Shown: positions 10,524 to 23,126 of the stretch, in pieces
How the letters are laid out: every line of letters begins with the position of its first letter
How positions within the stretch are numbered: position 1 is the first letter of the stretch
DNA from: Simmondsia chinensis
Lineage: Eukaryota; Streptophyta; Magnoliopsida; Caryophyllales; Simmondsiaceae
Length of the DNA stretch: 64,000 bases
Direction of reading: 5' to 3'
Assembly (NCBI GenBank): GCA_018398585.1
Contig: JAGTTD010000013.1
Coordinates: forward strand, 10,202,492 to 10,266,491
Notes under the pieces: model-generated
The model's database searches: none
What the model was told of the DNA's origin: nothing
What the model saw: only the letters and a program-made list of their open reading frames with translations
Translations under genes and position numbers: made by a program

Positions 10524-12438
10524 TTTTTTTTTTTTTTTTTGATAATTATTGGCAAAGCCGAAGTACGCACAGGCAACTTGAAAAGAAAAGGCCTTAGCCA
10601 CCCCATAAACAAAAGTGGGTACAACAAAGAGACCAGAACAAACAATCAACAAACAAGCATTAAAAGAAAAATAGGGATCCCAAAAGAAAAAGAACCAGAA
10701 GAACAACACGGGAAACAAGATCAGGACTGTTGCCTCAACCGAAAATCCATCCACTTCAACTTAGCAAGCAAGTCTGCCACCATTGGAGGGTCGAAACCAT
10801 CAAAGTTAAAACCTACTAATTTCCCCGTCTCTATTGCCCGCTCCGCTTGCATGATCCTCCTATCATACTCTTTCTCCGAGATCTTATCGTATCGATTTCC
10901 CCAATTCTGTTTTTACTTCTTCCCAGCTGTCTTTGATGAATTTCCCCATTTCACCCCATTCCCCTTTTTCCGCTTGCCTGAGGTCTTGGTTGATTTCGAC
11001 GTGTTGTTTGTAGGTGACATATCTTTCAGAAATTCCTGAAGCTCCCGCTTTTCATTCTCTTTCTCCTTGTGCTTCAATGCTTTCCTCTCCATTTTTGTTA
11101 GCATTCCTTTTCCTTTTCTTATCCCAACTCGATTGGGTCTCTCGATACAAGGCTCCGACCTTCTCAAAGCAGAGAGCTCAAAACCTAGAGGGAACATAGG
11201 CCCCGAGGACCTAGAATCATCTTCACCGGCGTGGTCTTGAGTTACATGCTCAAGCTGTGAAGACTGATCATGAGGCTGAGCTGAACTAGCTATGTCACTC
11301 TCAACCCACTGAAGCAAAGGAGGTAGACGTTGGTTTCCACGCACTTCCTGAACTGGAATATGATCATTACGTTGTGGAGATAGATGGGGAAGCGAAACAT
11401 GTGGCCAGCTGCATTCCACTTACCACCTACCAACATATTGACCTACAATATGGAAAGCAAGCTGACCCCGTGACAGCTCGATTATGCTTACTCCCTCATA
11501 CACTGGTCTAATAGTGCCCATGTCAACCATCCTATAAATAGGTGAATGATGAGCTAATGTGTTATGGCGCACCAGGGTGGTGTACTATTGTTCCCGGTGC
11601 TGATTCATTGCCGAAGAGGTCTGTTCTCTTGCTAATCTGGCTGATGCTGCCAAAGCAACAATACTGGAAGAGTAGTCTGGAATCAGCTCTGTGCTACCCT
11701 CTTTGACCAGGACCAATCGGGTCACCCCATTAAAATGGACTTGTACCATTCGATGAATAAGTAATGAGGAACATGTGTCGATGAGGATTCTGGCAGCATC
11801 AATGCATCTCATGGCAAACATCCTCGAGTCACCCTAACTAATTTGCCCCATAATCTCGCGAGGTCAGAAAAGTAGTCCATAGTCCAGCATTGGACAAGAA
11901 ATCCAAAAACCTCGATCCATACTCTTCTACTAATTGATCCAAGGATCTCGCTAGAGTATTTAGAAACCTCGCTGAACATTTTAAGAAGAATCTCACTACG
12001 AGGGCCAAGGTAGGACTCCAAAGTCTCAGCGGAATCACAAACCAGGACAAAAGTATTTGTGCTTAACCCTTGAGGGGTTAAACCACGGAGATCGTTCTCC
12101 GTGATAAAGGTGAGAATATTATCCAAACTCGCCTCACCTGATGTGTGCACAATTATAGACTGCTGTAACCAGTCCTCCACATTCTTGTTGGTGTTGGAGA
12201 CCACAATCGTTGGAATGTCATAACCCGCATAACCTGTGGCCTGAGAAGGAAGGGTCTCAACTTGATCATGTGTACTGACAGTGGCTGTGATCTGTTGGAA
12301 GACCCTTGAACGATGCTGGGTCCTGGCTGATGACTCAGTTGATCTTCTTGGTGGGTTAGCCCATTCAACCCTAAGCTTGGCATCCACCACCCATCTACCA
12401 TTCATAGATGAAATTGCTCTAGCAGCTTCCCTTGGGTT
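10524..12438 (-). mobile_element. LINE (L1 clade) with ORF1 but no ORF2, 5'-truncated
   Basis: The element is bounded by a 15-bp target duplication with one mismatch, ATCAAAGGAGACAAG at 10509-10523 and ATCAAAGAAGACAAG at 12439-12453. Its 3' end is a 17-base T run on the plus strand (10524-10540), that is, a poly(A) tail on the minus strand. Between the 3' UTR and the target duplication there is only ORF1-type sequence: no endonuclease or reverse transcriptase is present. The 5' end starts inside an RNA-recognition-motif domain, so the copy is 5'-truncated. Confidence 0.85.
10721..12438 (-). pseudogene. LINE ORF1 with RRM end, broken
   Basis: From the 5' edge the frame reads the end of an RRM (NPREAARAISSMNGRWVVDA, then KLRVEWA). 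A central domain follows with RRVWIEVFGF and LARLWGKLVRV, typical of plant LINE ORF1 nucleic-acid chaperones. After a one-base frameshift near 11825 the MRCIDAARILIDT block follows, then a lysine-rich low-complexity tail (about 10913-11110). One TAA at 10913-10915 separates this from a last in-frame block (ERAIETGKLVGFNFDG) ending at TGA 10721-10723. RRM-bearing ORF1 is known in plant L1 elements of the BNR type. ORF1 proteins bind element RNA. Confidence 0.8.
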
Positions 12439-12453
12439 ATCAAAGAAGACAAG

Positions 12454-14114
12454 TTAATAGCACTAACCTTATTGCCTTGACTGTGTAACACTTCTTCTGA
12501 TACTTATGTGATTAGGTATGTTGGTTTGACGTAGATACAATGAGGTATTGTATAATGACACTGTGGTCATGGATGAGAAATTGTCATGGATAGTGGCATC
12601 TAGGAATTGAAATGTTATTTGTGATGGATATTGCAACAATTTGGCATGTGAGTTTGTTATTGTGCAAATGTCGAAGGCCGTGTAATGCTAATGATGCAAG
12701 GAAGCGATGAAAAACCATGTTTTGAAAAAGGGTGAAAAATATACTACATAGTTTTCTTGTGCCACTACCATCAAATATGAATGAAAAGTGTATGCATGCC
12801 ATACGAGTGGTAGGTCTAGATCTATTACTAATGGCACCGATGATGACATAATGAGATTTAAGGACATAAAGGCTCCAGCTAGAGTTGGGATCTAGACGGC
12901 ATCGACGGGGATGAGACTTAAGCTCAAAGAAAAAATTGTCCACTTATGAGGATACCCTGAAAAGGGACAAACAAATCATAGAGTGATCGCGGTGACCCGC
13001 ATTTTATTTTATTTTAGTTCATTCCTATGATGTAGTATGCTTACTTGTGGCAATGTTGAGGATGAGCAAGTTATGCTCTTAATGAGATCTATAGTCCTAT
13101 GTTTAGGTGGGGTGTAAGGCAATAAGTACACAACTAATAGACCCACCTATATGAGTGTGGAAGCAAGGCCGCTTCCTACGAGAGTCCAAGCTAACTCTCT
13201 AGAGTGCTCATGATTCTAAGATGATGCACAAGACTATAATGTGCACACTTTAAAGAGGCTATGGGGAATCTTGGATACCACGTGTGTGAACCACTTTACA
13301 TGCCCTCAAGCAACTAAGGATTAAAGGCTATGTCCAATATTGTTTTAGTATGTGAATTGCTGAACACTAAGTAAGGATTTAATGGCATTGCCACTCTAAT
13401 GATGCATGGCATCCTCAACCAAATAATTTTGTCTTTAAAAATGTACTTTATTTTTTATTAAATAAGTGGGGAAATGTTGAATATTTTAATAAAAAATATA
13501 TTTTTAATTAAAACGTTAAAATTTTGTATGGTCTTGATGATGCTAAATTGATAGTATATCTTTATTTGATATCAACAATTACATTTTCCTCTATGTATTT
13601 ACAAATTTAATATTTGCTGAAAAACTGATTTAAGTGATAATTAAATTTTATTTTTTTAATGCATTAATGTCTTGAGCAAATAAATGTTTTGTTACAAAAC
13701 TCACACAATAATGTGAGCAAATTAGCAACGGTAAAATATTGATTTTTGGTCAATGAATAGTTGCAGTGAGAATTTATTGCAAGTACTTGAGCATTTTACG
13801 CCCATGTTGGCGTAAGGAAAAATTAAGGGGGAGAAAAAAAAATTTCCCCCTTTTTATACAAAAAATAAATAAATAAAAAGGTTGTTTTTTAGTTATTGGC
13901 TAAGTTAGATATTGTGAAGGCTTTGACTTTCAAGGTTGTGCAGACTTAGAAAACGTAGATTTTGTAGTTGGGCATTGTATCCTAGAATCGGCGTGTCGGT
14001 ACTTGTTGCACCAACATAGATCCGAAAGGGGTGCGAAACTATCTAAAGAGAGTGTGATTTGCGCCTTACTTAACTATTACATTATGGTACTATGTCATTT
14101 CTACACATTACTAT
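12454..14114. other. intergenic, no gene recognised
   Basis: AT-rich DNA with scattered open frames that match nothing I recognise, including one of 119 codons on the minus strand at 12584-12943. The stretch 13100-13480 has unique-looking sequence and could be a worn LTR, but I find no paired ends. Confidence 0.55.
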
Positions 14115-14123
14115 TATCTTTTT

Positions 14124-14735
14124 GGGAAAATTGTAGAAAACCCCATTCACAAATAAATCTACTCACAAAACCTCCTCACTTCTAAAAATTTATCGCTTGA
14201 CCCCCATATAACCCTTTTTTTGACCATTTTGCCCCTTAAAGATGAGGGGATTAAATGTTTTAATATATTTTTAGAAGATGATTTTATATTATTAGGCAAA
14301 AATTAGAAAAAATTTATATTTTTCGCAATAAAATAGGGCAATTTTATATATTTATAAAAATATAATTATTTTAATTAATTATAGTAATGATATTATAAAC
14401 TTAGAAGGCAAAAATATTTCTAAAATTTTTATAAAAAATATTATAAGACAAAATATAATATTTTTATTGATATTATAATATTACTACCATATAATTAATT
14501 TAAATTATAACCTTTATAAATATAAAAAATCCTTTTTTCAATAAATATAAAAAAAAATTTATTTTTCCTACAAACGTAAAATCCTATTTAAGAATAAAAT
14601 CAAATACTCAACTATTTTATTTTAAAGGGTAAAATGGTCAAAAAAAATTTGTTTGGGGGGAAGTGATAATTTTTTAAAAGTGAGGGGTTTTAATGAGTGG
14701 TTTTATTTATGAGTGGAACCTTCTGTAATTTATAC
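14124..14735. mobile_element. MULE-type MITE with long inverted ends
   Basis: A 612-bp element starting GGGAAAATTGTAG. Its right end, reverse-complemented, reads GTATAAATTACAG, and the two ends align without a gap for about 110 bp at roughly 75 percent by eye. A perfect 9-bp direct repeat TATCTTTTT flanks it (14115-14123 and 14736-14744); 9 bp is the size made by Mutator-like transposases. The AT-rich interior has no transposase, so it is non-autonomous. Confidence 0.8.
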
Positions 14736-14842
14736 TATCTTTTTACTTTATATGTTTTATGTCATATTTTATGTATTTGGTACCAATAGAGATGATTGGA
14801 CTCCTAAGTGCCTTGACTTCATTTAAGAATTTTAAAGTTTTT

Positions 14843-15790
14843 TAATGGATGTGAAAAATGCATTTTTGAATGGGCTTATTAAAGAAGAAGTTTATGCAGA
14901 ACAATCACCCCATTTTGAGGATGATAATTTTCCTAATCGTGTTTTTCAAACACAAAAGGCTCTTTACTAAAAGAAGTTCCTAGAGCTTGGAATGGGAAAT
15001 TGAATTCAAAGCAAAATGGATTTTTTTAAACGGAAAGTTGGCACCACATTTTCATTAAATACTCTAAAAGTGATATTGTCATTGTTGAAATATATGTTGA
15101 TGACATAGTGCTTGTTGCTAGTGACCTATCTTTTTATGAAGAATTTGAAAATCTTATGAGTAGAGAATTTGAAATGAGCATGATATGAGAGCTTAACTAT
15201 TTCCTTAGATTGAATGAATTTTCATCAGCTAGGCCAAGAACATCAAGCAAATATTAAGAAATTTGGCATGAAAAATTCAAAACTAATTGCAACTCCAATG
15301 TGCTCAATACTCAAACTAGACAGGGATGAAAAAGGTAAAAAGGTGGATCAAAAGCTATATAGTGGTAATTGTATCCCTTCTTTACCTTACCGCCAATAGA
15401 CTCAATATGTTGTTCAGTATATGCTAATGTGCTCAGTTTAAAGAAATTACATTTAAGTGTCATGAAAATAGTTTTTCTATACCCGCTTGGTACATCAAAC
15501 ATAGGTTTGATCTATAGTGTGATTTCTTTGATTTAGTGGGATACGGTGTAGTGACACTTGTTAATTTATTAGACTTGATTTGGTGTTAAGGCTTAGCAAA
15601 AAGCAAATTATGTTGCCTTATTCATCGTCATAAATTGATTAGTGGCATTTGTCAACTTGTTGGTCATGGTTTAGCAAAAAGCAAATTATGTTGCCTTATT
15701 CATGGTTGAGGCCACATATATTGCCTGCGGATGTTGTTGTGCTCAAACATTATGGTTGTTACAACAATTAAATATTTAATTAGGCAGTCA
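14843..15790 (+). pseudogene. fossil copia pol fragment (RT to RNase H)
   Basis: Badly decayed plus-strand reading in several frames. Landmarks in order: [17 protein letters not shown] at about 14845, a variant of the RT motif around 15085-15110, KKFGMKNSKLIATPM near 15255-15300, LDRDEKGKKVDQKLY near 15315-15360, and an RNase H piece reading VEATYIACGCCCAQTLW near 15705-15755. The last resembles the C-terminal RNase H of SIRE/Oryco-type copia elements. No LTR could be paired with it. Confidence 0.8.
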
Positions 15791-16940
15791 CATATCTTTA
15801 CTTTTATTTCTTTCATAGATTATTTATCTTTCATTTTAATTATTGGTTCTTGAAGTTTAAGTCTTTAATTTATCACAAAAAAAAACCCTAATTCACCCTC
15901 TCTTATGTTGCTCTTTGGGCCTTCAATTACACTTTATATTTCTAATCCTGACAATTTTGTTTTTATATGATTTAAGTTATATCAATTTAGGTTTTGTATG
16001 ATTTATATTGTAATAATTTACTTCTAAAGTAAAATTAACAATAAGTTATTCATATCTTTAATGGACGGGTCAAAGAAGGATTTTAATTGAGTAAACATGT
16101 GAGTGTATATTGGATTATTCCCCCTTTGACATGAGTAGATAGTGAAATATATTTTTTAATTCCTCTGTAGATTCATTACCTCTCTTTCGAACACCTATCA
16201 CTATTGGGATTCAATGATGTAGGTGGCCATTGAGACTTAAAGCACCCGATCAAACACACGTGACCACTCCTATATATAGCTTTCTCCGTCCAAGGAGAAG
16301 AATCATCCAAATTCATCAATATCCTCCTCCTCCTCCTCCCTCTCTCTCTCTCTCTACTTCAATCTCTCATAGTCTTTTGAGCAAAGGTTCTATTTGAACT
16401 CCTATCTAGTGACTGAGAAGTGCATGTTAAGAGTCCAATTGAGTTAATTTTGGAGGAGAGCCACAAGGGATACTGTGTGCATTGGGGCAGTAGCAAGTCA
16501 TCTTTTGTGAAAGTGATATTTCTCCGCAACGTGGTACCAACATTTATATAATCCTTATAACTTGTATTTTGTTGTCTTGTTTTTGTTCGCACTTGCTATC
16601 TCCAACCCAAGCCCATTTTTAAAGCTTCATTTTTATTACATCATAAAAAATGGGGTTTCTTCCTTCCAACCCAATTTCTTGTTTTAATCCCATTTTTTAA
16701 AATTTTTAGTTATTGTAATAGTTAATGTTGGTACAATAAATTACCGCTTTGTGAAATAATATTTTTTGGTGCTCTTTTAAGGAAGAACCCCCAATAAAAA
16801 TTTTCATTTTACCAGAAGGCTTTATATTTTCAATTTAAAAATAATTTTACATCTCTACTAACTACCTTGAAAGCATTAAAAAAATGCTTCTTTTAAAGGG
16901 CATGTATGGGATTGTTTTTAATTTTGGAGGGTGGGGGATG
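15791..16940. other. intergenic with a promoter-like patch, no gene
   Basis: No coding region is recognised. At 16269-16278 there is CTATATATAG, followed about 60 bases later by a CT-rich tract (16320-16355, TCC and CT repeats), an arrangement like a TATA box and pyrimidine-rich leader. No open frame follows, so this may be the U3/R part of a worn LTR or an orphan promoter. A ~180-bp stretch at 15960-16150 resembles 22800-22990. Confidence 0.5.
16265..16360 (+). promoter_or_regulatory. promoter-like TATA plus CT-rich leader, no gene downstream
   Basis: CTATATATAG at 16269-16278 followed by TCC repeats and (CT)n. No start codon with a useful frame follows before the chromovirus at 16941. It could be an LTR fragment; function is not shown. 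Confidence 0.35.
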
Positions 16941-17256
16941 TGATACCGGATACAAAAATTGATACTAATCAAAGATAGAATATGAGGGAGAAGGTAGAAT
17001 GAGAAATTAAGGGAGAAGATAGAAGTATTTCATTGAGTAAAGTCATGATTTCAATACAATCAGCTGTATGGTTTATATAACCTACAAAGCACACCTAAAG
17101 CAATGTGATGAGCTGTCAGATGTATAACAAGAATTGTAACAAACAATAAGGAAAATAATAGTAAAAGAAAATAGAAAATATTCCCCTTAACTATCCAAAA
17201 CTAACTTTCCCTCCAACTCTCATATTTCCCTCCAAATCTCACTATTTCCGGTATCA
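16941..17256 (-). repeat. 3' LTR of Reina-like element
   Basis: 316 bp from TGATACCGG to CCGGTATCA. The C-rich plus-strand tract just inside it, at 17263-17275, is the polypurine tract in element sense. Confidence 0.93.
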
Positions 17257-17289
17257 ATTACTTTCCCCCCCAAGGCATCACCCTTGTCC

Positions 17290-20200
17290 TCAAGGGTGAA
17301 AATCAGGAAACTTTAGATGCAAATCATATAAGAATTCCCATGTAGCTGCTTCCCGAGGGTATCCTTGCCATTGAACTAGAACTTTAGTAGCTGCTCTATG
17401 ACCTCTCTTTACCAGTGCACGTTCTAAGATGACTTCAGGTACTTTTTGCTGCAAGTTGTTCAGATCAGTAGGCAGAGGAATTGACTGTGTTGGGAGGGGA
17501 CCGTGATGAAGTTTGAGTTGTGAAACGTGGACTACATTATGGATACAAGCTGAGCTAGGTAGGGACAATCTATAGGCAACTTTCCCAATGGTTTCAATAA
17601 TCTGAAATGGCCCATAGTACTTAGGAGATAACTTGTGGCAGCTACGATGTGCAATTGTGATCTGTTTGTAAGGGAGGAGTTTGAGATAGTCCCAATCTCC
17701 AATATTAAAATTTCGATCTGATCTTTTAGCATCAGCCTTTTGTCTCATTCTGTTTTGTGCTCGCTGTAGGTGAAATTTCAGTACTTGGATCATCTCCTCC
17801 CTCTGGTTCAAGCTGCAGTCCACTTCTTCCACATGGCTTTCACCTGCCAGGTAAGGTATGTGTATGGGAGGAGGTTGGCCGTACACCACTTCGTAGGGAG
17901 TCTTGTTTATAGAAGAGTGCCAAGTAGTGTTATTCCACCACTCCGCTAAAGGTAGCCACTTGGACCAATGAGAGGGGTTGGAATTACACATACACCTCAA
18001 ATAAGTCTCCAACCCTCTATTGACCACTTCAGTTTGCCCATCGGTTTGGGGATGATAAGCTGTTGAAAGTTGCAATTCAACCCCCTGGATGGATAACACG
18101 GACTGTCAAAAGTCACTTTGGAATATGGTATCCCTATCACTGATGATGGTGCTAGGAAGACCATGAAGTTTGTATATGTTCTCCATAAATGCTTGTGCAA
18201 CGGTCATAGCTATGTAGGGGTGTGTGAGAGCCACGAAATGAGCTTCCTTGCTGAGTCTGTCGACCACCACGAATATGACATCTTTCCCAAAAGACCGAGG
18301 AAGACCCTGTATGAAGTCCATAGAGATGTCGGTCCATATAGTCTCAGGGATTGGAAGAGGTTGAATCAAGCCGGGGTATGCTGTGTTCTCATGCTTGCAA
18401 GATTGAAAGGTCGTGCATTGTTGGACATAATCCCTTACATCCTGTGACATTCCCTTCCACAAAAGGATGGACTTAACTCCTTGGAGGGTCGCATCTCTCC
18501 CAGAATGACCTCCACTCAATGATTTATGCAGCCAATGAAGTATTTTGGCTTTCAGATCAGTATCCTTTCCCACCACCAGTTTGCCCTTTCTCTTTAACTA
18601 TCCCTGCAGCCATGAATAATGAGGGTAGCTCTGCTCATCAGCTTGTAATTGGGTTATGATTTGCTGTAAGTGAGGGTCGGTTTGCCATGAAAGTTGCAGC
18701 AGTTGATACAAGTTGCTCTCCACTGCAGTTAGCATCATGCATACGACCTTGCTGCTTGGGATTCTAGACAGGGAGTCTGCCACCACGTTGTCTTTACCTT
18801 TCTTGTAATCAATTGTGCAGCTGAAACCTAGCAACTTTGAGAGCCAAAGTTGCTAAAAATGTGTGCTGATTCGCTGCTGTAAAAGGTACTTTAAGCTTCT
18901 TTGATCAGTTCTAATTGTGAAAGTGTTATTGATTAAATATTGATGCCATTTCTGAACTGCGTGAACAACTGAAAGCAATTCCTTTTCATACACTGAGAGG
19001 AGCTGTTGTTTGGGACTCAAAGGTTTACTGATGAAGGCTAGAGGGTGTTGTTCTTGTAGAAGGACTGCCCCAATCCCCACATTGCTTGCATCAGTCTCCA
19101 CAATAAACTGCTTGGAGAAGTCGGGTAGAGCCAACACAGGTGCTGAGCAGAGGGAGTTCTTCAAGGTTTCAAAGGCTAACCGAGCTTCCTTGTTCCATCC
19201 CCACTGATTCAGCTTGAGAAGATTGGTCAAGGGTTGTGCTATGCTGCCATATCCCCAGATGAACCTTCGGTAATAACCTGTCAACCCCAAGAACCCTCTG
19301 AGCTGCTTAGTGTTAGCTGGAACTGGCCATTTGCTCACTGCTTCGACCTTCCCTGGGTCAGTAGTTACCCCTTTGTGTGAGATAACATGACCAAGGTGCT
19401 CAATCTTTTGTGTAGCAAAGGTGCATTTGCTCCTTTTGAGGAATAGCTGATGGTGCTGCACCAGCTTGAAGACCATTTGCAGGTGCTTCAGATGTTCAGA
19501 TAATGAAGGGCTGTAGATTAATATATCATCGAAGAATACCAAGACAAATCTTCTGAGGTATGGAGCAAATATCGAATTCATCAAGGATTGAAATTTAGAG
19601 GGTGCATTGGTGAGACCAAAGGGCGCTACCCTGAACTCGTAATGGCCCTCGTGAGTTTTGAAGGCTGTTTTTGGGATGTCGTCCGTGAACATCCTTATTT
19701 GGTGATAGCCCGAACGCAGGTCTAACTTGGAGAACAGCCTTGATCCCCCTAGTTCATCTAGCAGCTCCTCCACCAAAGGAATTGGAAACTTATCCTTGAT
19801 GGTTGCTTGATTGAGGTCCCTATAATCCACACACATCCTCCATCTGCCATCTTTCTTTTTAACAAGAACCACAGCAGCTGCATATGGACTGATACTATGC
19901 TGAATGTAACCCTTGGACAGCAGCTCTTGTGTCATTTCTTCAATGGCATCCTTCTGCAAGGCTGGATACCGATAGGGTCTTTTGTTTATGGGCTGAGTGC
20001 CCTCCTTGAGATGTATCCTATGATCGAATCTAGGTCTGATGGGAGCCAGTTGTTCTTGTTCCTAGAACAATTGATCATACTATTGCAGTAATTTCTGAAT
20101 CTCAGGATTGGAATTTATTCGTGCAAGAGCAGAGGTGCCTTCCTTGGGCTTGTGCGGCTGTGACTGATCATCCTTGTTGGCATCAATCTGAAGTAGAGCT

Positions 20201-20667
20201 ATGAAGGGTGCCTCTTGGAGTACCTTGCCCATGGCCTTCACTCCTAGTAATTTGCAAGATTTGGTGATTTCCCCTTTAAGAGTCCTCACATGTCCTTCAA
20301 TTATGAATTTCATGGTGAGTTCCTTAAAGTTACACTTTATATCACCTAATGTAGCCAACCATTCCACCCCCAATACAACATCACAACCTCCCAATGGTAT
20401 CAATAAAAAGTCAGCTGTATAAGAATATCCCTGCATCTTCCATGACAGATTCTGATATTTGCCATCACAAATTAGCCTGCTACCATCAACCACCGATACT
20501 GCCTGAGGACCCAGCTGTGTCACAGCTCCTCCTAGCTTCAAAGCCAACGAAGAATCCAAGAAGTTATGTGTAGAACCTGAGTCAATCAGTATGCTCAAAG
20601 CTCTCCTGCCTTTGTAGCCAGTGACTCTCAGTGTTTGGAAGTGCTGATCCCCTGCTAAGGCGTGCAA
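17290..20667 (-). pseudogene. chromovirus pol: protease, RT, RNase H, integrase, chromodomain
   Basis: The pieces lie in one frame, interrupted by four stops (near 20078, 18851, 18596 and 18104), so this is a recently broken polyprotein. Protease is at 20080-20667 with ILIDSGSTHNFLD. RT is at about 19200-19959 with DLRSGYHQI and the catalytic FFDDILIYS. RNase H follows at 18598-19200 with VETDASNVGIGAVL. Integrase begins with the HH zinc region, whose cysteine pair is damaged (CTTFQSC for the usual CX2CQ), then DFIQGLP, VDRLSKEAHF and TAYHPQTDGQTE. The C-terminal chromodomain reads KVLVQWQGYP, which in living elements steers integration to modified histones. Confidence 0.92.
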
Positions 20668-21805
20668 GGATATCTGGGCAGTAACTTCCTCAGCTGTGCC
20701 ATTGCTTTCTTCATCTGAATGCTCATCAAGAGGTTCCCCCTCTGGATCTTCAGTACTGTCAGCATCAATAATGAATAACTGAGGGGTCTTTGTCTTGCAT
20801 TTGTGACCTGGCTCAAAGCGTTCCTCACAGAAATAGCATTGGCCCTTTGCTCTTTTCTCTTAGAGTTCAGCTCGGGATAGGGTCCTGGAATTCCTTTCAG
20901 TGATGGAAGGGTTATTTCTTTGGACAAGGGTTCTGTTGGAATTGGCTCTAGTATTGTATGGGTTCAATTTGGGTACTGATGGGGTTGGCAGCAATGGAAT
21001 TTTTGAGTATTTAATTTGTTTTGACAGGGCTTCAAGCTTGGCCTCAGCCAATTTCGCAAGACAAACAGCCTCCTGCAGGTTTTGGGGTCTGTAAGCCCTA
21101 ACATCCAATGCAATTTCATTCTTTAGACCTGTTAATAGAGCAACTGATCAATTGGGATTCTCCTAAATCAGCCCTTACAGTAGCCGCATCGAATTTTGCT
21201 AGATATTCACCCACAGATCCTTCTTGTCTCAAGCTCATGAGCTCTGAAACAGGGTCATCAAGAGGATTTCCAAACCTATTTTGCAAGGCTTGTACGTATT
21301 CATTCCAACTGGGCAAGAATTCAGTGTACCGTGTCTTCATGAGCCTCTGGTGCCACTGTAAAGCTATTCCCCTGAGGTGTATTGAAGCCAATCTAAGTCG
21401 TTCATGAGAAGGGGTGTGATCTATGGTGAAGAATTGATCACTCAAGTATAACCAATCATTCAGATTTTCCCCATAGAAAAATGGAAACTCAACCTTACTT
21501 AATCTAGTTGAGTAAGAGTGGTTACCATTAGTATTCACATGGGGGTTGGTTTGATTCATCTCTACAGGTACTGCTGGGTTCTGATTTTCAGTAGAGGCAG
21601 ATCCTCTTTCATGATTCCTGTTGTGTTGGATTGAAATGCCCGTGACCATTTGCCTCAGTTCGTGTAGTGCAGCTTTCAATTCTGTCGCAGATTGCTTGCT
21701 TTCAGCAGCATTTTGTTCCATTCTTTCATTGGTGGCTTGCAACTGTGCTGACAAGGTTTCTTCCACCCTCCTGATTTCTGCTGCAGATCGGGTATTGTCA
21801 GCCAT
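20655..21805 (-). pseudogene. chromovirus gag, frameshifted
   Basis: It starts at the ATG at 21803-21805 (MADNTRSAAEIRRVEE), with a coiled-coil N-terminus and the retrotransposon gag domain to about 21120. A frameshift near 21110 leads to the QNLQEAVCLAKLAEAK helix and a linker. A second frameshift leads to the zinc knuckle CYFCEERFEPGHKC near 20805-20850. Another shift is needed to enter protease. Confidence 0.88.
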
Positions 21806-21859
21806 GGGAAGGAGGTTCTGCTAACCACAGGTCGGAGGAAGCTCGGGCTCTGATACCAA

Positions 21860-22175
21860 AGATACCGGATACAAAAATTGATACTAATCAAAGATAGAAT
21901 ATGAGGGAGAAGGTAGAATGAGAAATTAAGGGAGAAGATAGAAGTATTTCATTGAGTAAATTCATGATTTCAATACAATCAGCTGTATGGTTTATATAAC
22001 CTACAAAGCACACCTAAAGAATTGTGATGAGCTATCAAATGCATAACAAGAATTGTAACAAACAATAAGGAAAATAATGGTCAAAGAAAATAGAAAATAT
22101 TCCCCTTAACTACCCAAAACTAACTTTCCCTCCAACTCTCATATTTCCCTCCAGATCTCATTATTTCCGGTATCA
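21860..22175 (-). repeat. 5' LTR of Reina-like element
   Basis: Matches 16941-17256 over its full length with about a dozen differences. Its first base (21860) is A instead of the T of the TG end. Confidence 0.92.
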
Positions 22176-23126
22176 TGATGTGAAATTTTTTTTTGTTTTT
22201 CCCAGATGATGCTTGTTCAGAAGCAAGCATTTTTATAAAATTTCAAGTGTGTTTGACTACAGTGAAAAAGTGTTCATTGAAAACAAAGTTGCTTTTCTGC
22301 TTTCAATTAAATGGAAAAATTGTGTTTTTCTTTTAAGTAAACAAAAGTAAAAATAAAAAATTAAGAATTTAATTCAAATACCAAAAGATATGATAATATC
22401 TTTTTCAAGTACTGTACTTTGATAATAAATTTTAAAATTTTATATATTTTAAAAGAAATTTATGTTTAAAAATTTTTGGGTGATTTTTAGAGCTAAATTT
22501 TTTTTATTAACGTCCTTTCTAATAATTTGACATTTAAAAAAAAAAAAATTTTAAACATTGATAAAACATTCACAATAATACACCATAAGTGCTTCATGAC
22601 TAGTTGGGCCAAGCACAAACTATTTATTTCAATCAAGTGCTTCTACAAAAAAAATTATTTTCAATATATTTTTTAATTATTCCAATTTATTTTTCTGAAT
22701 ATGTTTTGAATGATTCCAATTTACTTTTCTAAATATATTTAATACAAGTGCTTTTACTTAAAATATTTTCTAAATATATTTTTAGTTATTATAATTTAAT
22801 TTTTACCATTTATATTGTGTTAGTTTAGTTTTTTATACAATCTATAAAGTATAATTGAGTACTAAAATAAAATTAACATTAAAGTAGTCTCAGATCTTAA
22901 TTGGTCGAGTGAAAGAAGGATTTAAATTGAATGAATAGGTAAGTGGGTCTCCGGTCACTTCCATTGGACATAACTAGATAGTGAAAAAGTAAGTACAAGT
23001 AAAAAAATGAATAAGTTGACAAAACTAAAAGTAAAAAGACTAAATTGATACAGTATGGATAACACAAATGCCGTTTGGGTTAAATGATCTCATATTGGAA
23101 ATGTAGGAGGGGAAGTAAAAGGCAGG
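22176..23126. other. 5' flank of the synthase gene
   Basis: AT-rich DNA with no coding region. 22800-22990 resembles 15960-16150 (shared phrases around AAAGAAGGATTTAAATTGA and TAGATAGTGAAA). A promoter for the gene at 23127 should lie here, but I see no clear TATA box within 150 bases of the ATG. Confidence 0.5.

Larger units (their letters stand above)
16941..22175 (-). mobile_element. Ty3/gypsy chromovirus, Reina-like, complete
   Basis: A 5.2-kb element with ~316-bp LTRs ending in inverted TGATACCGG/CCGGTATCA. The PBS beside the right LTR reads TTGGTATCAGAGC in element sense. Order on the minus strand: gag, zinc knuckle, protease, RT, RNase H, integrase, chromodomain, which is the gypsy order. 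Short LTRs, small total size and the chromodomain point to the Reina lineage. The flanks GGATG (16936-16940) and TGATG (22176-22180) share 4 of 5 bases. I count about a dozen differences between the LTRs, roughly 96 percent identity. Confidence 0.93.

Noticed and set aside
12584..12943. A 119-codon minus-strand protein
   Set aside because: Composition is ordinary AT-rich noise, no domain, no promoter or splice context, and it sits among decayed transposons.
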